Both the position numbers and the translations under genes were made by a program. A DNA stretch of 64,000 bases from Acidobacteriota bacterium (lineage in GTDB: Bacteria; Acidobacteriota; Terriglobia; UBA7540), in the NCBI GenBank assembly GCA_023474345.1, contig JAMCXS010000022.1, positions 124,001-188,000 on the forward strand, read 5' to 3'. The notes below the pieces were generated by a model, which worked only from the letters and a program-made list of their open reading frames with translations, did no database searches and was not told where the DNA came from. Of this stretch, positions 44,607 through 53,513 are shown piece after piece; within the stretch, counting starts at the first letter, position 1; each line of letters opens with the position of its first letter.

Positions 44607-46283
44607 ATGCCGGAAGTTCAAAGAGAAACGCTCGATGCCGACGTGGTGATTGTGGGCGCCGGGCCGGCGGGGCTCAGTTGTGGGCTGCGCCTGGCCCAGC
44701 TTATCGCAGCGTGCGATGGCCGCGCTTCGGGCTCGCCGCTTTCTCCTGCAAGCATCTACATCCTGGAAAAAGCCGCTGAGATCGGCGCGCATTCTCTTTC
44801 CGGCGCGATCCTTGATCCGCGTTCGCTTGGCGAGTTGGTGCCGGACTTTGCGTCCCAGGGAGCGCCGCTCGAGTCGCCCGTCACGGGCGATGCCGTGTAT
44901 TTCCTTACCCGGACAGGCCAGTGGAAACTGCCTTTTGCTCCTCCGTTTCTTCAAAACCACGGCAACTACATTGTCTCCGTTAACAAGCTGGTGAAATGGT
45001 TAGGAGAATTGGTTGAAGCCTCCGGGATCAGCTTGTTTCCCGGCATTAGCGGCACTGAAATTCTCTATGACACCGGGCGGGTGGCGGGCGTCCGAACCGA
45101 CGACAAGGGCATCGACAAAGCCGGAAATCCCAAGCCCAATTTCCAGCCCGGGTACGACCTGCGGGCGAAAGTGACGGTTTTTGCCGAAGGCTCGCGCGGC
45201 TCTCTTACCAAGCAACTGATCCGGCGTTTTGAGCTTGACCGCGGCGCGAACCCGCAGGCTTACTCCTTGGGCATCAAGGAACTTTGGGAAATTCCTCCGG
45301 GGCGATTGCTTCCCGGCCAGGTGATCCACACTGCCGGCTGGCCGCTCGCTTCCCGGCAGTTCGGCGGCGGCTTCATTTATGCCATGGCAGAGACTCTGGT
45401 CTCACTGGGCTTTGTGGCCGGCCTGGACTACGAAGACCCGCGCTTCGACGTTCACAACAGCTTCAATCAATTCAAGACGCATCCCTGGGTGAAGCGCCTA
45501 CTCGCGGGCGGCCAGATGCGGCGCTACGGCGCCAGGACCATTCCCGAGGGCGGTTACTTTTCGATTCCCGCCACGGCCACCGGCGGCGCGCTGATTATTG
45601 GCGATGCCGGTGGCTTCTTAAACGCCGGACGGCTGAAGGGCATTCATCTGGCGATGAAGACGGGCGCGCTGGCGGCGGAAAGCATCTTTGAAGCCTTCGA
45701 GCGTGGCGACTTCTCCGCGCAGGCGCTCGGGGGATTCGATGCCAAATGGCGCGCAAGTTGGGTTCGCGACGAACTCTGGAAAGTTCGCAATTGCCGCCAG
45801 GGTTTCACGCGCGGTTTCTGGCAGGGAGCGCTCCAGACGGGATTGCAGCTATGTACGGGCGGCCGAGGGTTGCGGCGGCGCTATTCCTTACGCCAGGACC
45901 ATGAACACATGAAGCGCCTGGACGCTTTCGCCGATCGCCCGTTTGCAAGGATCAGGCCGGACGGCAAGCTGACCTTCGATAAGCTTTCGGACGTCTATCA
46001 TTCGGGCACTCATCATGAGGAGGATCAGCCCTGCCATTTGCGCATCGCGGATTTCGATATCTGCAATAATCGTTGCCCTCGCGAGTACGGGAATCCCTGC
46101 CAGTACTTCTGTCCCGCGGCGGTTTATGAAATGGAGGATAATCCCGGCGGCTCCGGCAAGCATCTTAAGATCAATGCGTCAAACTGTGTTCATTGCAAAA
46201 CGTGCGATATTGCGGACCCTTATGAGATCATTACCTGGGTGTGCCCGGAAGGCGGCGGCGGGCCGCGTTATGACCGGATGTAA
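44607..46283 (+). CDS. Electron transfer flavoprotein-quinone oxidoreductase
   Basis: 558 residues. It passes electrons from reduced ETF to the quinone pool. The FAD-binding loop DVVIVGAGPAGLSCGLRLA is at the N-terminus. Near the C-terminus four Cys follow the ETF-QO spacing C-x24-C-x2-C-x2-C (YFCPAAVYEM to ASNCVHCKTCDI), which binds a 4Fe-4S cluster. AGFLNAGRLKGIHLAMKTGALAAE and the ending EGGGGPRYDRM are also typical. The etfAB genes are not in this window. A membrane-associated location is expected. Confidence 0.94.
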   Translation: MPEVQRETLDADVVIVGAGPAGLSCGLRLAQLIAACDGRASGSPLSPASIYILEKAAEIGAHSLSGAILDPRSLGELVPDFASQGAPLESPVTGDAVYFLTRTGQWKLPFAPPFLQNHGNYIVSVNKLVKWLGELVEASGISLFPGISGTEILYDTGRVAGVRTDDKGIDKAGNPKPNFQPGYDLRAKVTVFAEGSRGSLTKQLIRRFELDRGANPQAYSLGIKELWEIPPGRLLPGQVIHTAGWPLASRQFGGGFIYAMAETLVSLGFVAGLDYEDPRFDVHNSFNQFKTHPWVKRLLAGGQMRRYGARTIPEGGYFSIPATATGGALIIGDAGGFLNAGRLKGIHLAMKTGALAAESIFEAFERGDFSAQALGGFDAKWRASWVRDELWKVRNCRQGFTRGFWQGALQTGLQLCTGGRGLRRRYSLRQDHEHMKRLDAFADRPFARIRPDGKLTFDKLSDVYHSGTHHEEDQPCHLRIADFDICNNRCPREYGNPCQYFCPAAVYEMEDNPGGSGKHLKINASNCVHCKTCDIADPYEIITWVCPEGGGGPRYDRM

Positions 46284-46298
46284 GACATTTCCGGTAGC

Positions 46299-46315
46299 GG
46301 CGACCTTTTGTCGCC
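46299..46315. repeat. Short GGCGAC hairpin of the GTAGCG repeat family
   Basis: GGCGAC-CTTTT-GTCGCC, directly preceded by GGTAGC. It lies 16 bases after the ETF-QO stop. It has no T-run, so it is listed as a repeat rather than a terminator. Confidence 0.5.
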
Positions 46316-46430
46316 GGATTTTGGAGCGCGAGGCCCGACCTTCTGCCCGGCGGATTTTCGCAGCGAGATCGAGCAAGTGCTCCGTGGCTTCTGTGTCAAA
46401 GTTTGCCCCTCGATTGGGGCCGGGTGAATA

Positions 46431-47192
46431 ATGGCTGATATGCCTCAAAAGTTTGCGGGTACGGCAAGCGCTCGCGCCGAGCTTGGCGCCCGGGACGCAG
46501 GTGTCAAGCTGGACCGCAACCCGCGCGAATTCACGCCCTGGCAGCGCCTTCAGATCTCCGTTGCCGCCTGGGTAGGGTATCTCGCGGTACTTGTGGTTGG
46601 TCGCACGCTGCGCTGGCAAAGCGAGGGATGGGAGAACTGGGAGGCCGCCAAGCAAGCCGGCAAGGGACTGATCTATACCTTTTGGCATCGCGAGATTTTC
46701 TCCGCCACCTGGTTCTGGAGAAAGCGCGGCATCGTGGTGATGACCAGCCAGAACTTTGACGGTGAATACATCGCGCGCATCATCCAGATGCACGGTTACG
46801 GCGCGGCGCGTGGTTCAAGCAGCCGCGGCGCCATGCGGGCGCTTGCGGAAATGGCGCGGTCATTGCGCTCGGGTTTCGATGCGGCTTTCACCATCGACGG
46901 CCCGCGCGGCCCCAGGTTTGTGGCCAAGCGCGGATCGGTTTTGCTCGGGAGAAACACGGGCGCGGCCATCCTTTGCTTTCATATCGCCGTCGCCAAAGCT
47001 TACGTTTTCCGCAAGAGCTGGGACCAGACCCAGATTCCTTATCCCTTCAGCCGCGCGGCAATCTTTATCGCTCCGCCCATCTTTGTGCCCGCCGAAGCCA
47101 GCCCCGACCAGCAGGACCGCATACAGCAGGAGGTCCAGGCCGCCCTCGACCAGCTCCGCCGGCGCGGCGAAGCCTGGGCCGCGGCGCAATAG
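46431..47192 (+). CDS. DUF374/lysophospholipid-acyltransferase-like protein
   Basis: 253 residues. A hydrophobic segment (SVAAWVGYLAVLVVGRTL) is followed by FWHREIFSATWF, MTSQNFDGEYIARII, GSSSRGAMRAL and TIDGPRGPRFVAKRG. This series of motifs is that of DUF374 proteins, related to lipid A late acyltransferases. It is probably an inner-membrane enzyme transferring acyl groups to a lipid precursor; the substrate is unknown. The C-terminus is Glu/Gln/Arg-rich. Confidence 0.85.
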   Translation: MADMPQKFAGTASARAELGARDAGVKLDRNPREFTPWQRLQISVAAWVGYLAVLVVGRTLRWQSEGWENWEAAKQAGKGLIYTFWHREIFSATWFWRKRGIVVMTSQNFDGEYIARIIQMHGYGAARGSSSRGAMRALAEMARSLRSGFDAAFTIDGPRGPRFVAKRGSVLLGRNTGAAILCFHIAVAKAYVFRKSWDQTQIPYPFSRAAIFIAPPIFVPAEASPDQQDRIQQEVQAALDQLRRRGEAWAAAQ

Positions 47193-47579
47193 CCTCCGCT
47201 TTTGATTCACATGAGCCGTTTTCTGCTCTGCGTTTATCTTTTCAATAAGGTCAGTGCTTCGTTCCTGAAAAGATCTACCCGCTGTACGACGTCCTCACCG
47301 AGCGCATAGATCGCAAAAAACCGATGCTTCCCCTACCCGTGATTCTGTAGCGTCGAGCTGTGCTCGACGTTTCGGCGATCACAGATCGCCGTTACAGCCG
47401 CCGCCCCGCTCTTTCTCAGGAACGCGGTTGGCTTTCGTTCCTGTCTCCCCGTTCCTGACGCCGAGAGTTGCCCCCCGGCACAATCGTGGGTGATATGGAT
47501 CACTGAAGTTTATTAGGGGTTTTGGAAGAATCGCCCCAGGGGTGTTTCTCAGCTAAATCTAAAAAAGGGAGGATGGGTT
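47193..47579. other. Intergenic region with a 61-base repeat
   Basis: About 390 bases before the SnoaL-like pseudogene. The only structure is the 61-base repeat copy at 47331..47391, listed separately. AAAAAAGGGAGGA before 47580 is the ribosome site of the next gene. Confidence 0.6.
47331..47391. repeat. 61-base dispersed repeat, copy 1
   Basis: Identical over 61 bases to 49127..49187. It contains GTAGC followed by two perfect hairpins, GTCGAGC-TGT-GCTCGAC and GGCGATC-ACA-GATCGCC. The second stem is shared with the repeat at 37763..37800. Confidence 0.9.
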
Positions 47580-48009
47580 ATGAGCACGACAACGACCTCT
47601 CCCCAACCGGCGCAAAAGAGGGATATCGTCACCGATCTTGAAGCAATCGGTGCGCTACACGCCAGCTATGTCGCCGCTTTCAATTCCAATGACGCGGCGG
47701 CTGTGGCTGCCTTCTACACCGACCACGCGGTCCTGATGCTCCCCGGCGTACCAGCCATCGAAGGCAGACGTGACATCCAAGCCATGTTCGAGGCTTATTT
47801 CAAGGAGAATGTGGCCAAAATCTCGCACAACGCCGCTCGAAACCCAGGTGGCGGGAGATTGGGCCTATGAGCGCGGCAACATCACAGAAACCGTTACCCC
47901 GAAATCCGGTAAACCCCTGGAGCGATCACTCAAGTATCTTGCGATCTTGAACCGCCAGGCAGACGGCGCCTGGAAGATTCACTTGGATATTGACAACAGT
48001 AACTTGTAA
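47580..48009 (+). pseudogene. SnoaL/DUF4440-like small protein, frameshifted
   Basis: The first frame (47580..47870) encodes an NTF2-like start (IGALHASYVAAFNSNDAAAVAAFYTDHAVLMLPGVPAIEGRRDIQAMFEAYF). The family's second half (GDWAYERGNITETV, LKYLAILNRQADGAWKIHLDIDNSN) continues to 48009 in the +1 frame. A single base change near 47830-47840 would restore one protein of about 140 residues. Either a recent pseudogene or a sequencing error. Substrate unknown. Confidence 0.75.
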
Positions 48010-48141
48010 AGAAGCCACTTGACGCGTTAGGCGGTTATTGCACCCACGCAAAAAAGCCTAATTTTGCGGGCCGTGATGAAGCATTCCGTCTTCAAGGGAA
48101 GCATGCCATGCCCTTTAACTACCAGCAAAAGGAGAACTACG

Positions 48142-48825
48142 ATGAGACAGGTCCACACCCTAGGTGTGCTTATGTTGTTCCTGGCGGCCACCATTCTTCC
48201 GGCGACCGCCATAGGCGGAGAAATCACCCGTACCAATGGCGTGAGCGCCGTCGCTTGGTTTAGCTTTCCTGACCCTTCTGACCCCAACTGCACTTTGCTG
48301 CAGGCGTATGTTCGGGCGGACCAGGGCACCGACCAAGGAGGCATTCCTTTGGATAGCGCAAACCAGGGCACTAATCCAAGTCCGACGGTGGTTTTTAATC
48401 CGGGCGGAGGCGGCACTGTCCGGACGTCTGTCACTGCGGTCATCTGGAAGCTCAACACTTGCGACAATGTCAATCTGATCAATGGCTATGGGACCGGCAG
48501 CATAGCTAATCAGGATTTCACCTGGAAACCTACCTCAGCAAGCCTGAAGACGACGCTCAACCTCGTGGATGGCGTCTCCGGCAACTCCTTTCCCTTAACG
48601 ATTGATTTGGTGTGGACGGCCACGGGCGATCCACCGCAGCGCAGAGGAACCCATTATCACGTCCATATGGGGAGCGTCAACTTTATTGCCCACGAAAAAG
48701 GCGAGTCTCGCCTCGCCGATGCTATGGGCACCATGTCCGACGGAGCCACGAACTTCGCGGCAGAGACGAGCATCGACGGTGACCTCGAACGCGGCCGAAC
48801 GATGCGCGTACTGATGGAGCATTGA
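48142..48825 (+). CDS. Exported protein of unknown function
   Basis: 227 residues from ATG 48142, where AAAAGGAGAACTACG gives a good ribosome site. Signal peptide TLGVLMLFLAATILPATA. The mature part has alternating hydrophobic strands (VSAVAWFSF, LLQAYVRAD, SVTAVIWKLN) typical of a beta-sandwich, and a His-rich turn GTHYHVHMGSVNFIAHEKGE near residue 175. I do not recognise the family. It stands alone in the repeat-rich region. Confidence 0.55.
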   Translation: MRQVHTLGVLMLFLAATILPATAIGGEITRTNGVSAVAWFSFPDPSDPNCTLLQAYVRADQGTDQGGIPLDSANQGTNPSPTVVFNPGGGGTVRTSVTAVIWKLNTCDNVNLINGYGTGSIANQDFTWKPTSASLKTTLNLVDGVSGNSFPLTIDLVWTATGDPPQRRGTHYHVHMGSVNFIAHEKGESRLADAMGTMSDGATNFAAETSIDGDLERGRTMRVLMEH

Positions 48826-48971
48826 ACCGGGACAACTTCTGGGGTTCAACCAGAATCATGCCGCGGGAGGGCTTCCGACGCTCTGCGCGCAACTTTTTGC
48901 GGATGTTCACAAACCGCCCGCCCGTGGCAGGGCCCGGAGCCGGCAGCCACAGCACAAGTTTGTGGATTTGG

Positions 48972-48993
48972 GCGGCGCTGGGGACAGCGCCGC
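48972..48993. repeat. GCGGCGCTG hairpin of the GTAGCG family
   Basis: GCGGCGCTG-GGGA-CAGCGCCGC, followed by TACA, so the stem is flanked by the complement of the TGTAGC motif. Confidence 0.6.
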
Positions 48994-49020
48994 TACAATA
49001 CAATCGCTGCGAGGGCACGC

Positions 49021-49046
49021 TGTAGCGACGGCGTCCTCACCGTCGC
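49021..49046. repeat. TGTAGCGACGG hairpin of the GTAGCG family
   Basis: TGTA then GCGACGG-CGTCCTCA-CCGTCGC. It lies 27 bases after the previous hairpin. The short ATTTT that follows is too weak to call a terminator. Confidence 0.6.
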
Positions 49047-49126
49047 ATTTTGACGGCGCCGGCGGAAACGCGCTGCTGGGGCGTCTCCGGGCGCAGTCAG
49101 GAACAAGACGTTCGAACCGATCCGTG

Positions 49127-49187
49127 CCCTACCCGTGATTCTGTAGCGTCGAGCTGTGCTCGACGTTTCGGCGATCACAGATCGCCG
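49127..49187. repeat. 61-base dispersed repeat, copy 2
   Basis: Identical over all 61 bases to 47331..47391, including both hairpins. The flanks differ, so it is a true dispersed repeat rather than a duplicated region. The rest of the 48826-49438 gap holds no supported gene. Confidence 0.9.
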
Positions 49188-49438
49188 CTGAGCCCGCCAG
49201 CACCCAGACACCGCCGTTATCAACGGATTTCCAAGCCCCTTGATCGGAAGCCCAGTTTGGAGATCTCTGCTTTTTGCGCCCCGAAAACCTCGGCGGCCTC
49301 CGGCAGTTCGAAAAAATCGTCACCGCTCCGCCCGAGCAATGCCTCGGGACAGTTGCCGGAGGAAGGATTCCGTCCTCACTCGCCACAAACTCCCGTCGGC
49401 TCAACCGTCCCGCAAGCTTATCGACGGATTAGGGGGCC

Positions 49439-50005
49439 TTATGCCTGGTTGCTATTTTCCTTCTTTTCTGCGTGGTTCCAGCCATGGCCCGGCAGTCTGA
49501 GGCCGGCGCGACCAAGCCGCTTCCCGTCGCCTTTCAGGCAGAGATCGAGTGCTCGGGATTTTTCTCCGCAAGTTCCATCGCCCACAATGTCGCCCTGGCA
49601 GGCGGTGCCGGTAATGATTTCCTCGATCCGCTCCATCAGCTTGTGCCGGGAAATTACGTCTATCTGCAAACTCATAAGGGCGCGGGGCCGCAAGTCGAAA
49701 CGGAGTTTCGAGTTGTGCGGCCGGCGGGTGAATCATTCTTGAAAGCTTGGTCCAGCACCGGAGTGGGGCGGTTGTACGAATTCGGCTCCATGAAACGCTT
49801 TCCGGGCTAAGGCTGGGACTTACGCACAATGGGAAGGCCTTACCTGGATATGGGGCGGGTGAAGGTCATCCACAGCGGACCGAACGGTTTCGTGGCCAAA
49901 GTGACGTTTGCCTGTGGCGCTATCAATGAGGCATCGGGCTTAAGAGCAAAGGCATCCCTATTTGCTGCGAATGGTGTGGAAAGGTATTTTGGATTCCGGC
50001 TCTGA
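49439..50005 (+). pseudogene. Exported protein gene with an in-frame stop
   Basis: One frame runs from a signal-like stretch (LCLVAIFLLFCVVPAMA, 49439 on) through AGNDFLDPLHQLVPGNYVYLQT and FRVVRPAGESFLKAW. It meets TAA at 49808-49810, and the same frame then resumes with YLDMGRVKVIHSGPNGFVAKVTFACGAI to TGA 50003-50005. A proper ATG is missing: an in-frame TAG precedes the hydrophobic run, and the first usable start is GTG 49472. The broken frame still looks coherent on both sides, so this is a recent pseudogene. Its 3' end overlaps ammA on the other strand. Family not recognised. Confidence 0.55.
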
Positions 50006-50563
50006 AGTTGCAGCGTCGAGCTGTTCTCCAAAAACTTGGGCGGCAAAAGCTTCTATTGTCGCTCCATGCCGCCAGGCATCCGCGGGGAGCCCGGCTTTCA
50101 TGCAGGTTTCTTCAAGGAACTTTTCGCGATCCCAGTGCCACTCGAGGGGCACTTGGGGTAAGAGCAGCCCTCGCCGGCGTCCTTGCGAGATAAACAGCCC
50201 GTGCTTCCCCACCTCGACCTGCTCTGGTGCCACCACCTGCAGCTCGCTCAGAACGGAAATCTCAATATGGATCAAAGGAATTTCTTCCGGCAAAACCGAG
50301 GGGAAACGCGGATCTGAAAGCGCCGCCGCAACAGCGCATTCCCGGACCGTCTGGTACAAGGGCTGATCCCCTCTCACATGACCGATGCAGCCGCGCAGCC
50401 GTTCTTGCTTGCGGAGAGTAACAAAAGCCCCCTGGGGTGCAAGGAGTGCCGCAGGCAGCGCCGGAACTTCCTCGTTCAGAGCCTTTCCCCGGACGCCCAG
50501 CTCAAGGGCTTCCCTCGCCAAGCCTAGCAGAATTCGCCGTTCCTCTTCAGTGAGCGGCGGCAT
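49958..50563 (-). CDS. AmmeMemoRadiSam system protein A (AMMECR1 domain)
   Basis: 201 residues with the AMMECR1 landmarks LRGCIGHVRGDQPLYQTVRECAVAAALSDPRFP, HIEISVLS, GLFISQGRRRGLLLPQVPLEWHWDREKFLEETCMKAGLP. In many bacteria this domain occurs with a Memo-like protein and a radical SAM protein. Neither partner is adjacent here. The function of the system is not established. The start overlaps the pgsA 3' end by 17 bases. Confidence 0.9.
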   Translation of the reverse strand: MPPLTEEERRILLGLAREALELGVRGKALNEEVPALPAALLAPQGAFVTLRKQERLRGCIGHVRGDQPLYQTVRECAVAAALSDPRFPSVLPEEIPLIHIEISVLSELQVVAPEQVEVGKHGLFISQGRRRGLLLPQVPLEWHWDREKFLEETCMKAGLPADAWRHGATIEAFAAQVFGEQLDAATSEPESKIPFHTIRSK

Positions 50564-51161
50564 CCTTCTCGCCTTCCTTTTCCTTCCCGCCCGGGATCAC
50601 CACCAGATGACCCGCGGTTCGTTGCTTCAGGCGTGCGTCCATCTTCTTTCGGAAATCCCAAAAGTACTGCGTTCCCGACACCAACGCAAACAGGACAACC
50701 ATCCCGAGCAGCACGCTGCCCGCCAACGGCAGTACTGAAAATCGGGCTTCAAGGGTTATCACGCTGATGGCCGCCACTTGAAGAACCATCTTGGTCTTTC
50801 CCAGGTCCGAGGCCTGCAACAGAAAACCCTGCGCCGAAGCAATCGAGCGAAGTCCGGTCACTGCCAACTCCCGTCCCACGATGATCACCACGATCCAGGC
50901 GGGAACCAGTTGAAGCTCTACCAGGGAGATGAAAGCCGACGCTGTCAAGAGCTTGTCGGCAAGAGGGTCGAGCAGAATCCCGAGCGCTGTCACTTGGCCT
51001 CGTTTTCGCGCCAGGTAGCCGTCCAGCAGATCCGTTGCGGCGGCAAGCAAAAATACGGCCACGGCCCACAAATCCATGTTGTGGCCCTTGGTTAACAGCA
51101 GCACGACAACCAGCGGCACAAAAAAGATGCGAAGGACAGTTAGCGAAATTGGCAGGTTCAT
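50547..51161 (-). CDS. pgsA: CDP-diacylglycerol-glycerol-3-phosphate 3-phosphatidyltransferase
   Basis: 204 residues from ATG 51161, chosen because the predicted promoter starts transcription near 51255 and the sequence MNLPISLTVLRIFFVPLVVVLLL is the typical start. The CDP-alcohol phosphotransferase motif DG-x2-AR-x8-G-x3-D-x3-D is complete (LLDGYLARKRGQVTALGILLDPLADK). Several membrane segments follow. It makes phosphatidylglycerol phosphate. Confidence 0.94.
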   Translation of the reverse strand: MNLPISLTVLRIFFVPLVVVLLLTKGHNMDLWAVAVFLLAAATDLLDGYLARKRGQVTALGILLDPLADKLLTASAFISLVELQLVPAWIVVIIVGRELAVTGLRSIASAQGFLLQASDLGKTKMVLQVAAISVITLEARFSVLPLAGSVLLGMVVLFALVSGTQYFWDFRKKMDARLKQRTAGHLVVIPGGKEKEGEKDAAAH

Positions 51162-51261
51162 AAGTGTTGGAACTTCACCCTGATGGTCTGTGTTGGGAGA
51201 GAGGCTTTCGCACAACGACATTGGCACTTTCAGAACAGAGACCGCCTAACTCACACCCCTC

Positions 51262-51290
51262 ACTATAGCCAACCCCCAAAAGAGTGTCAA
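51262..51290 (-). promoter_or_regulatory. pgsA promoter
   Basis: TTGACA (51290..51285) and TATAGT (51267..51262) on the minus strand, 17 bases apart. The predicted 5' leader is about 95 bases. Confidence 0.7.
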
Positions 51291-51923
51291 CGAAAGTTGG
51301 GCCATAGAGCAGAGAGTGTTTCAATATTTCTCACTGCTGGTACAGTCTCCACACCAAGGCCGGACATCGCACCGAACTACCGGAAAAATCGTCGCCAAGA
51401 ATTTTGTGGGTAGCGCAACGATATGTCAAACTAAATTTTGGTTCCGGCAAGCACCTAGGAAGAGTTCGTCATAAGGCCGGCTTCGGACATTCGAAGTTGT
51501 TGCAGCCGGAGGTTCTTCGCCGTTCGCGGTTGCAGCCTGCGCTGGGTTTTCGGTTCGAACCCCTCAAAGGACCTCATGACGGCGCTGCCCGGGAAGGCTA
51601 CATCATGAGCCTATCCGCTGGAAAGACTCGTTTGATGCGGTTACGTGGGGTCAAGCAGGCTACAAGAGATGGGCAGGCAATTGCCTCACGATTGTGCAAA
51701 ACTAGCCGTGAAACTGCCGCAGTCGGGATGCTCTGAAGGGGGTCGATACCTTGCCCAATTCTTCATGATTAGTGCGCTATGTTACTCAAAATAAGCGACT
51801 AAGCTCAAAACGCTTCTCCAACCTCTATTCTTTGTTTATTTTGACGTTCCAAATCGTCCGGTTAATAGCCACTTTTTTCCACAGGATTTTCCACAGGTCT
51901 CACGACCGCAAAAACAAAGGGAT
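51291..51923. other. Long intergenic region with tandem DnaA-box-like repeats
   Basis: About 630 bases upstream of the pgsA promoter, bordered by the 3' end of hflX. An open frame at 51404..51736 (plus) has no family features and is not called. The segment 51760-51870 is AT-rich, and two TTTTCCACA elements 12 bases apart occur at 51875-51883 and 51887-51895. Nothing else is supported. Confidence 0.5.
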
Positions 51924-53228
51924 TTAGCCATGAACAACCAGATCTGCATGAAGAGTCCCGCTGGGCTGCAAACGCTCGCGAAGCGATTTCGCAAGCCTCG
52001 CTCGCACTGTTACCCGGTCGTCCTCGTAGCGCGCCGAAAGAACGTTTCCCACCCTGTAAAGGAGAGCCAGCCGCTCTCCGTCTCCGGCAGAAAACTCAAA
52101 TTCAGCCTCAACAATCGGGTCCGCTTCCAACATCTCGTCGATCTTTTGCAGAAGGACTGGAAAACCTTCCCCGGTGAGAGCGGAAACTGCCACGGTTCTC
52201 GGACCTTGTGGCAATCTCGCGCGTGCCGCACCGTCGAGCAAGTCGATCTTATTCCACACCAGCAGGCGTGGCGTTTCCACAATCCCCAAGGTCTCGAGCA
52301 AATCCTCGACAGCCGTCTCCTGCTCGCGGTGTTGAGGATGAAAGCCATCGGTCACCTGAAGCAAAAGGCTGGCGCCCTCAAGCTCCTCGAGCGTCGCACG
52401 AAATGCCGCCACAAGATGCGGAGGCAGCTTGCGAATGAATCCCACCGTATCGGACAAAAGAACCCGCCGGTGAGAAGGAAGCTGCACCACTCGCACGGTT
52501 GGGTCTAATGTCACAAAAAGGCGGTCCGAGGTCGAAACGTGGGCGCGGGTCAAGGCATTGAAGAGCGTTGACTTTCCAGCATTGGTATATCCGACCAAGG
52601 CAACTGTAAAAAGCTGGTTTTCGCGCCGGCGGTCCCGATGCAAAGAACGCTCGGAGCGTACTCTCTCAATTCCTTGTGCGAGCCTTTGGATCCGCGCCCT
52701 GATCCGGCGGCGGTCGAACTCAAGCTGTTGCTCACCAGGGCCTCTTGTTCCGATGCCGCCCCCCAACCTGGACAGAAGCGTACCGTGGCCGGAGAGACGG
52801 GGCAGAAGATAAGTCAACTGAGCAAGTTCAACCTGGAGTTGGCCCTCGCGGCTTCGCGCACGCCCGGCAAAGATGTCGAGAATCAGTTGAGTGCGGTCGA
52901 TGACCTTGGAATTTAGCGCTTCTTCAAGATTGCGAAGCTGTGTGGGTGTGAGGTCGTGGTCAAAAATAATAACCTGAGCGTGCGCTGCGCGCGCGCTAAC
53001 ACGGATCTCGTGCGCCTTGCCGCGGCCTACCAAGGTGGCCGGATCAGGCTCCGGGGCGAACTGAAGCGTGGACCCCACCACCTGGGCTCCCGCGCTCGTT
53101 GCCAGCTCGTGAAGTTCCTCCAGGCTCTCCTCCGGATCATAGCCGGTCGTCGGGATGCCTGCTCGCCGCGAGCGAGCCCAGCCAACCAGATAGGCCCTCT
53201 CCAAAGTTCCTTGCTTGCGAATCCTCAC
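51924..53228 (-). CDS. hflX: Ribosome-associated GTPase HflX
   Basis: 434 residues. The N-terminal HflX domain ([76 protein letters not shown]) is followed by the G domain: G1 [10 protein letters not shown]3 DTVGFI, G4 NKID. It splits stalled or hibernating ribosomes and may act with heat-shock responses. The start overlaps the hfq stop by 4 bases, so both belong to one transcript with miaA. Confidence 0.96.
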   Translation of the reverse strand: MRIRKQGTLERAYLVGWARSRRAGIPTTGYDPEESLEELHELATSAGAQVVGSTLQFAPEPDPATLVGRGKAHEIRVSARAAHAQVIIFDHDLTPTQLRNLEEALNSKVIDRTQLILDIFAGRARSREGQLQVELAQLTYLLPRLSGHGTLLSRLGGGIGTRGPGEQQLEFDRRRIRARIQRLAQGIERVRSERSLHRDRRRENQLFTVALVGYTNAGKSTLFNALTRAHVSTSDRLFVTLDPTVRVVQLPSHRRVLLSDTVGFIRKLPPHLVAAFRATLEELEGASLLLQVTDGFHPQHREQETAVEDLLETLGIVETPRLLVWNKIDLLDGAARARLPQGPRTVAVSALTGEGFPVLLQKIDEMLEADPIVEAEFEFSAGDGERLALLYRVGNVLSARYEDDRVTVRARLAKSLRERLQPSGTLHADLVVHG

Positions 53229-53470
53229 GAACCTCCCGGGGACGCCGGAGGAGCACCGCCAGAGTTGGCACGATTCAACACCACGGTTGAGATCGCGTGC
53301 TTAAAGATCAATTGCTCCTGCCCGCTGCTATCCAAAATCACGGAGTACTTATCGAAACTGCGGATACGTCCGATCAACTTGACACCGCTCACGAGGTAAA
53401 TGGTGATAATTGTTTTATCTTTCCGCAGCGAATTCAAAAATCCGTCCTGAATGTTTTGAAGTTTTTCCAT
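53225..53470 (-). CDS. hfq: RNA chaperone Hfq
   Basis: 81 residues from ATG 53470; the longer frame overlaps miaA and lacks Hfq character. The Sm motifs are [31 protein letters not shown] and [14 protein letters not shown]. The C-terminal tail is short and Ser/Gly/Pro-rich. The order miaA-hfq-hflX is common in bacteria. The usual QNLF-type distal residues are replaced by [10 protein letters not shown]; small RNA binding is likely. Confidence 0.95.
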   Translation of the reverse strand: MEKLQNIQDGFLNSLRKDKTIITIYLVSGVKLIGRIRSFDKYSVILDSSGQEQLIFKHAISTVVLNRANSGGAPPASPGGS

Positions 53471-53513
53471 GGTTTTCTCTCTTCCGCTGGAACACCGTGC
53501 ACCATGGCGTTTC

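Noticed and set aside
46299-46320. Terminator after the ETF-QO gene
   Set aside because: The GGCGAC hairpin lacks a T-run and matches the repeat family instead.
51404-51736. 110-codon plus-strand frame in the hflX-pgsA gap
   Set aside because: No domain, poor ribosome site, Arg-rich random composition.
51760-51900. Chromosome replication origin
   Set aside because: Two DnaA-like boxes alone, with no dnaA/dnaN nearby and no box cluster, do not support an origin.
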